Positions 61,251 to 64,000 of a DNA stretch of 64,000 bases are shown one piece after another. This stretch comes from a virus: the IMG/VR virus record IMGVR_UViG_3300020193_000005, positions 45,137 through 109,136 of that record. The stretch is one strand, 5' to 3'. A program made the translations under genes and the position numbers. How positions within the stretch are numbered: position 1 is the first letter of the stretch; each line of letters begins with the position of its first letter. Under the pieces are notes generated by a model that did no database searches, had not been told where the DNA came from, and was given only the letters and a program-made list of their open reading frames with translations.

Positions 61251-61487
61251 TTAGCCGACTTTTACGGCCACCTTGTGGAATTCCACCCACTGTTCGCCGT
61301 GACCGTTGAGCGGGCCGATCTTGACGTCGAGCCTGCCGTACCTGAATCTCTCGTCGAGAATGGTCACCGGGAATCCCATGTCGTCCACCACGTAGACGCC
61401 TTTGCGTCCGACCAACGATCGGTGGTTGCGCTTCTCCTTGGCGGTGTAGGTCTTGGGTTTTTTGATGAGTTTGTTCAGCTGAACCAT
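61251..61487 (-). CDS. Small basic hypothetical protein (78 aa)
   Basis: The ATG at 61487 lies inside the micropeptide gene; the upstream in-frame ATG is less likely. Sequence MVQLNKLIKKPKTYTAKEKR, then GRKGVYVVDDMGFPVTILDE and RYGRLDVKIGPLNGHG suggests a small beta-barrel (SH3-like) that could bind nucleic acid. No family assigned. Last gene of its operon. Confidence 0.6.
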   Translation of the reverse strand: MVQLNKLIKKPKTYTAKEKRNHRSLVGRKGVYVVDDMGFPVTILDERFRYGRLDVKIGPLNGHGEQWVEFHKVAVKVG

Positions 61488-61534
61488 ACGACCCCCAGTG
61501 CGGTCAGGAAAACGAACCACGTCATCAAGTCCAT
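61475..61534 (-). CDS. 19-residue hydrophobic micropeptide MDLMTWFVFLTALGVVWFS
   Basis: The ATG overlaps the upstream stop (TAATG), with AGGAAGAGG in front. It shares W-x-x-F-L-x-A-L-x-x-x-W-F with the 16-residue peptide at 54184-54234 in another operon. A single short membrane span; its end overlaps the start of the next gene. Function unknown. Confidence 0.6.
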   Translation of the reverse strand: MDLMTWFVFLTALGVVWFS

Positions 61535-61878
61535 TACGACCTCTTCCTGCGGTTGATCTTGCGGGTCCGCTTGATCATCGTCTTGACGTCGGCCACCGAG
61601 AATTCGGCGCGCTTCTCGCCGTCCGGGCCGGCTGGATCCTCCACCTGTACGTGGATGGCGCAGACGAGCCTGTCGATTTCCTCCTGGGTGAGGCGGCGGT
61701 CGGCCGAGAACGACACCGTAGCCAGGTAGGTGTTGTACGGCTTGTTCTTCACGATCGGTTGGCTGTTGTTCTGCAACGACCTCATGATCTGGGCGAAGTC
61801 GTTCTCCAACCTCGCGACCTTGCGCACGAGCTTCTCGGTCTTGTTGGTCTTCTTCTTTTTCTTCTTGTTTACGGGCAT
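61534..61878 (-). CDS. Lysine-rich hypothetical protein (114 aa)
   Basis: ATG behind AAGGAGG. The N-terminus is PVNKKKKKKTNKTEKL, then a helix KVARLENDFAQIMRSLQ, a beta region with LATVSFSADRRLTQEEIDRL and a basic end KRTRKINRRKRS. Both ends are basic, so nucleic-acid or capsid-interior binding is possible. No family recognised. Confidence 0.65.
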   Translation of the reverse strand: MPVNKKKKKKTNKTEKLVRKVARLENDFAQIMRSLQNNSQPIVKNKPYNTYLATVSFSADRRLTQEEIDRLVCAIHVQVEDPAGPDGEKRAEFSVADVKTMIKRTRKINRRKRS

Positions 61879-61899
61879 GATTCCTCCTTGGCTTTGAAG

Positions 61900-61959
61900 C
61901 TATCCGTTTTCTTGTCGTCTTGCAACGTCCAACGGAGTGTCATCCGACACCGTGCTCAT
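61900..61959 (-). CDS. Possible 19-residue peptide MSTVSDDTPLDVARRQENG
   Basis: An ATG overlaps the stop of the preceding gene (ATGA). The peptide is hydrophilic. Such coupling makes expression possible, but at this length chance cannot be excluded. Confidence 0.3.
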   Translation of the reverse strand: MSTVSDDTPLDVARRQENG

Positions 61960-62351
61960 ATCGTCTCTCCGTCCTCGATCAAGTAGGTTTTGGCGAACAC
62001 GCCCGAGCCGTCTTCGGAGACGATCCATCCGAGGATTTTCGTCCTGCCGCCGACGTACAGTTTCAGCGAGTTGCGGGCGTACCTCCTGCCCTTGTGCGTG
62101 ATCCCGGAATCCTCGGTCTCCTCGTACACCGTCCAAACCGCGCCTCGGCGACCTTGCAGCCCCTTACTCGCGTCGATCCTTTCCAGGGTCCGATGGGCTT
62201 CCAAGGTTTTTTGGGTCGGGAGTCCGTCCGCTTCGGCGAGATACGGAGTCATCGGGCTCGTCTTGCCGTACTCGATCCGTAGATCGGAGAGCGTCCCCAT
62301 TCCGTCCATGTGATGCCGGAGGAACTTTTCGAGCTCGGTTTCCGTCCTCAC
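61956..62351 (-). CDS. Hypothetical protein (131 aa)
   Basis: GTG start overlapping the previous stop (GTGA). Features are an N-terminal helix (ETELEKFLRHHMDGM), a basic middle KGLQGRRGAVWTVYEETEDS and beta strands (LKLYVGGRTKILGWIV). No family assigned. Part of the tightly coupled right-hand operon. Confidence 0.6.
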   Translation of the reverse strand: MRTETELEKFLRHHMDGMGTLSDLRIEYGKTSPMTPYLAEADGLPTQKTLEAHRTLERIDASKGLQGRRGAVWTVYEETEDSGITHKGRRYARNSLKLYVGGRTKILGWIVSEDGSGVFAKTYLIEDGETI

Positions 62352-62602
62352 TTCCTCCTCCCGCGCTTCCTCTTCGTCGAGAGCATGCGGCGCAGGCGTC
62401 GGCCCAGGTCGGCGTCCCGATCGGCGACCTTACCCTTCTTGGGGACGCGGAGCCATCCGTCCTCGCCCATGACCCCGTCGTGGTAGATCGACTCGACCTC
62501 GTAGAGGGGTCGGTCGTCGAAGCGGATCATGAGGGTCTCGTCGTCCAGGACGAAGCCGTCCCGCTCGGTCCACTTGACGACGAAGTAGTGCTCGACGGTC
62601 AT
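62348..62602 (-). CDS. Hypothetical protein (84 aa)
   Basis: Start at the ATG overlapping the upstream stop (ATGA). MTVEHYFVVKWTERDGFVLD, then LMIRFDDRPLYEVESIY suggests alternating beta strands; the C-terminus is basic (RRLRRMLSTKRKRGRRK). A longer frame upstream is a shadow of the next gene. Confidence 0.6.
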   Translation of the reverse strand: MTVEHYFVVKWTERDGFVLDDETLMIRFDDRPLYEVESIYHDGVMGEDGWLRVPKKGKVADRDADLGRRLRRMLSTKRKRGRRK

Positions 62603-63168
62603 TGCGAGTCCTCCTCGGGGATGCCCCACGACGCGACTTCTTTCAGCTTGCCTTTCTTGCCCTCGTAGACGACGCCCCAGCCCTGCTCTTCCTCGTTGTA
62701 AAACTCGAACCGCAGACTCGGGTGCTGTTCCACCATCGCCTTGAACGCCTTTTTCGCGGGAGCCCAAGCCGTGTTGAACTCGTAGGTGAGCGCGCGATCG
62801 GTGTCTTCGAGGAGTTTGCATTCGCAGGCATCCCACTTCGTGCCCCAGTTGCGAATGTTCCAGTCGTACCAGTTGTCGGAGAACTTGCTGTCGTGTTCCA
62901 TCCGCTCCTCGAAGGTCATTTCGTCGTGCTCGTCGTCCCTCACCTTGTCGTCGAAGTAGGCGTCCTTGTCCTTCGGTTCGACGAAGTTCCAGAACGACAG
63001 CGGTTGCTTCCATTCGACGACGTTGATCGCGTCGGCGTCGTACTCGCCGTTCTCGCCGGAGACTCCGGTGTGGCGGGTCGTGTACGATTTGGCGGCTTTC
63101 TTCCGGAAGCGATCGATCGATCGCTTGTCGCCCTTGACGATCATTGAGGTGTGGACCCAGTTCGGCAT
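62599..63168 (-). CDS. Api92-like / DUF1281 family protein (189 aa)
   Basis: Starts MPNWVHTSMIVKGDKRSID, the characteristic M-P-N-W...G beginning of Api92-like (YubB ferredoxin-like) proteins. NWYDWNIRNWGTKWDACE is the second family signature, and FNTAWAPAKKAFKAM the third. These proteins are common on phages and plasmids with no known activity. The ATG overlaps the previous stop (TAATG), excluding the longer upstream frame. Confidence 0.85.
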   Translation of the reverse strand: MPNWVHTSMIVKGDKRSIDRFRKKAAKSYTTRHTGVSGENGEYDADAINVVEWKQPLSFWNFVEPKDKDAYFDDKVRDDEHDEMTFEERMEHDSKFSDNWYDWNIRNWGTKWDACECKLLEDTDRALTYEFNTAWAPAKKAFKAMVEQHPSLRFEFYNEEEQGWGVVYEGKKGKLKEVASWGIPEEDSQ

Positions 63169-63536
63169 TAGAAGACCACCTTGATGCAATTATTCGGGTT
63201 ACCGTCCCACTCCACGTTCAGACCGTGGTCGGCGAGGATGCCCGCGCAGGCGGCGATCTCGTCGGGGAACTTCGACGAGTTGTGGTTGAGGTAGATGGCC
63301 GAGTGGCTCTTGACGTTGTCGTCCAGGTCGTATCTGAGAGCGTTGCCCTGGCCGTTGTAGAACCACACGACAGGCACGTCGGCCCAAGGCTTGGTTCCGA
63401 CCTGGGTCATCTCGTACCAGATGCACGATCGGCAGCATCCGGGAACCCCGAGAATCGCCTTGAATCCGTTCTTGCGCATTTCCTTGAAGGCGCCGTGCAA
63501 CATGGCCTGGTCGCTCTTTTTCGCGATCGTTTTCAT
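63168..63536 (-). CDS. Hypothetical protein with GCCRSC motif (122 aa)
   Basis: ATG overlapping the previous stop (ATGA). Sequence includes MKTIAKKSDQAMLHGAFKEM, LGVPGCCRSCIWYEMTQVG, VVWFYNGQGNALRYDLDDN and AIYLNHNS. The layout resembles small phage proteins around DUF6891-type folds, but I cannot assign a family securely. C-C-x-x-C could bind metal. Confidence 0.6.
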   Translation of the reverse strand: MKTIAKKSDQAMLHGAFKEMRKNGFKAILGVPGCCRSCIWYEMTQVGTKPWADVPVVWFYNGQGNALRYDLDDNVKSHSAIYLNHNSSKFPDEIAACAGILADHGLNVEWDGNPNNCIKVVF

Positions 63537-63775
63537 GACGCGAACGTCGCTTTTCGGATTTGCGCGAGGTCGGCGTAGACCACGACCGTGCGGTAGTCCG
63601 TCCAACTCGCGGCCGTGGCGAACTGCACCGCGCCTTCGGCGAGCGAGGTGACCTCGCAGTCCTCGTAGACGGCGGCGTCCGTCTGGATTTCGACGAGGTG
63701 GTCGTTGTCGCGCGCGTATCGCAGGACCTCGTAGGGCGTCATGTTGGGCCACAGGTATCGGTGCGGGTTTTCCAT
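63533..63775 (-). CDS. Small hypothetical protein (80 aa), first gene of the right-hand operon
   Basis: The ATG at 63775 is seven bases after TAGCGT of the minus-strand promoter, so the mRNA is probably leaderless; a longer frame crosses the promoter and is rejected. Sequence MENPHRYLWPNMTPYEVLRY, then VYEDCEVTSLAEGAVQFATA suggests a small alpha/beta protein. No family recognised. Confidence 0.6.
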   Translation of the reverse strand: MENPHRYLWPNMTPYEVLRYARDNDHLVEIQTDAAVYEDCEVTSLAEGAVQFATAASWTDYRTVVVYADLAQIRKATFAS

Positions 63776-63782
63776 GGGCGTC

Positions 63783-63811
63783 ACGCTACGGCGCGCACGG
63801 GCACCTTGCAA
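63783..63811 (-). promoter_or_regulatory. Minus-strand promoter of the right-hand operon
   Basis: GGG-TTGCAA (63811-63806), 17 bases, TAGCGT (63788-63783). It is the mirror partner of the plus-strand promoter at 63847-63875. The -35 box lies within an operator-like CTTGCGGGTTGCAA. Confidence 0.75.
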
Positions 63812-63838
63812 CCCGCAAGGGGGTGACTTGTGCCACTT

Positions 63839-63860
63839 CTTGCGGGTTGCAACCCGCAAG
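63839..63860. promoter_or_regulatory. Perfect 22-base operator palindrome
   Basis: CTTGCGGGTTG followed by its exact reverse complement, centred on TTGCAA, the -35 box of the plus-strand promoter. A shorter copy (CTTGCGGGTTGCAA on the minus strand) overlaps the opposite -35 box at 63806-63819. A dimeric repressor bound here would shut both directions. Confidence 0.7.
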
Positions 63861-63875
63861 GATCGGCGGTAGCGT
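63847..63875 (+). promoter_or_regulatory. Plus-strand promoter of the last gene
   Basis: GGG-TTGCAA (63847-63852), 17 bases, TAGCGT (63870-63875), seven bases before the ATG at 63883. Same boxes and start distance as the opposing promoter. Confidence 0.75.
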
Positions 63876-63882
63876 TTGGGGC

Positions 63883-64000
63883 ATGGAAAAGGAAACGAAC
63901 ACGCTCACCGACGAGCAACGATGGCATTTGGACGAACTCACCCAGGAGTTGGAGCGGGCGATCCGCTACTACCGGGCGATCCTGGACGCGATCAGCGGGG
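63883..64000 (+). CDS. Small helical protein, cut by the window end
   Basis: Reads MEKETNTLTDEQRWHLDELT then ELERAIRYYRAILDAISG and continues past the edge. It is an amphipathic helical, acidic beginning with no recognisable fold yet. It is driven by the TTGCAA/TAGCGT promoter through a probable leaderless mRNA and shares its operator with the opposing operon; a regulator is possible but unproven. Confidence 0.5.
   Translation, partial: MEKETNTLTDEQRWHLDELTQELERAIRYYRAILDAISG

Noticed and set aside
1-64000. CRISPR arrays and tRNA genes
   Set aside because: No regularly spaced repeats and no T-arm plus anticodon pattern found apart from the tmRNA.

Overview
The window looks like part of a large double-stranded DNA tailed phage that infects an actinobacterium. 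The evidence is an HK97-type major capsid gene, two WhiB-like genes, a proteasome-like Ntn-hydrolase gene, a phage-borne tmRNA, very tight gene packing with ATGA, GTGA and TAATG overlaps, and no ribosomal or metabolic genes. WhiB proteins are restricted to actinobacteria and their phages, which sets the host range; the genus cannot be read from the sequence. Terminase, portal, prohead protease and tail genes were not recognised here and presumably lie outside the window.

Bases 1-45501 (+ strand) are a virion block dominated by exceptionally long reading frames: a cut protein of more than 1037 residues, then 2527, 956, 697, 2040 and 6466 residues, interleaved with small genes and ending at the capsid gene and a strong terminator (about 45520-45579). 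The long proteins are modular. A short motif, D-S/T-G-A/R/S/K-M, recurs 10 times in the 6466-residue protein and again in three other long proteins, at places where the sequence changes character. Three proteins also share a motif of about 36 residues ending PDPTPFG. Recognisable modules are two HExxH zinc proteases, a GNAT acetyltransferase, a DEDDh exonuclease, several helix-turn-helix segments, a Clp-N-like module, a Nudix hydrolase and a zeta-toxin/P-loop kinase. My inference is that these are polyproteins of capsid-packaged, probably ejected, effectors that may be cut at the D-S-G-x-M junctions.

Bases 45600-53466 hold a Cys-rich protein, a thermonuclease, a minus-strand cluster (WhiB, SNF2 helicase, cytosine methyltransferase), thioredoxin, a second minus-strand cluster (SSB, a cytosine methyltransferase with an apparent CTG start, a DUF1599-type protein) and two small plus-strand genes. 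A tmRNA lies at 53467-53849 (minus).

Bases 53859-55134 are a minus-strand operon with an XRE regulator and a 16-residue membrane micropeptide. Bases 55448-58900 hold two divergent HTH regulators, a metallophosphoesterase, the proteasome-like protein and a second WhiB. Bases 59071-60478 (minus) carry two ribbon-helix-helix regulators and two replication-type proteins. They border a hairpin-rich region without genes (60479-61250) that is a candidate origin or structured RNA. Bases 61251-63775 (minus) are a compact operon of small genes, including a second micropeptide resembling the first. It starts at a symmetric divergent promoter-operator (63783-63875); the plus-strand gene there runs off the window.

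Regulation: four promoters share GGG-TTGxxx-17-TAGyGT, and several genes have a -10 box only 6-7 bases before the start codon, suggesting leaderless mRNAs.
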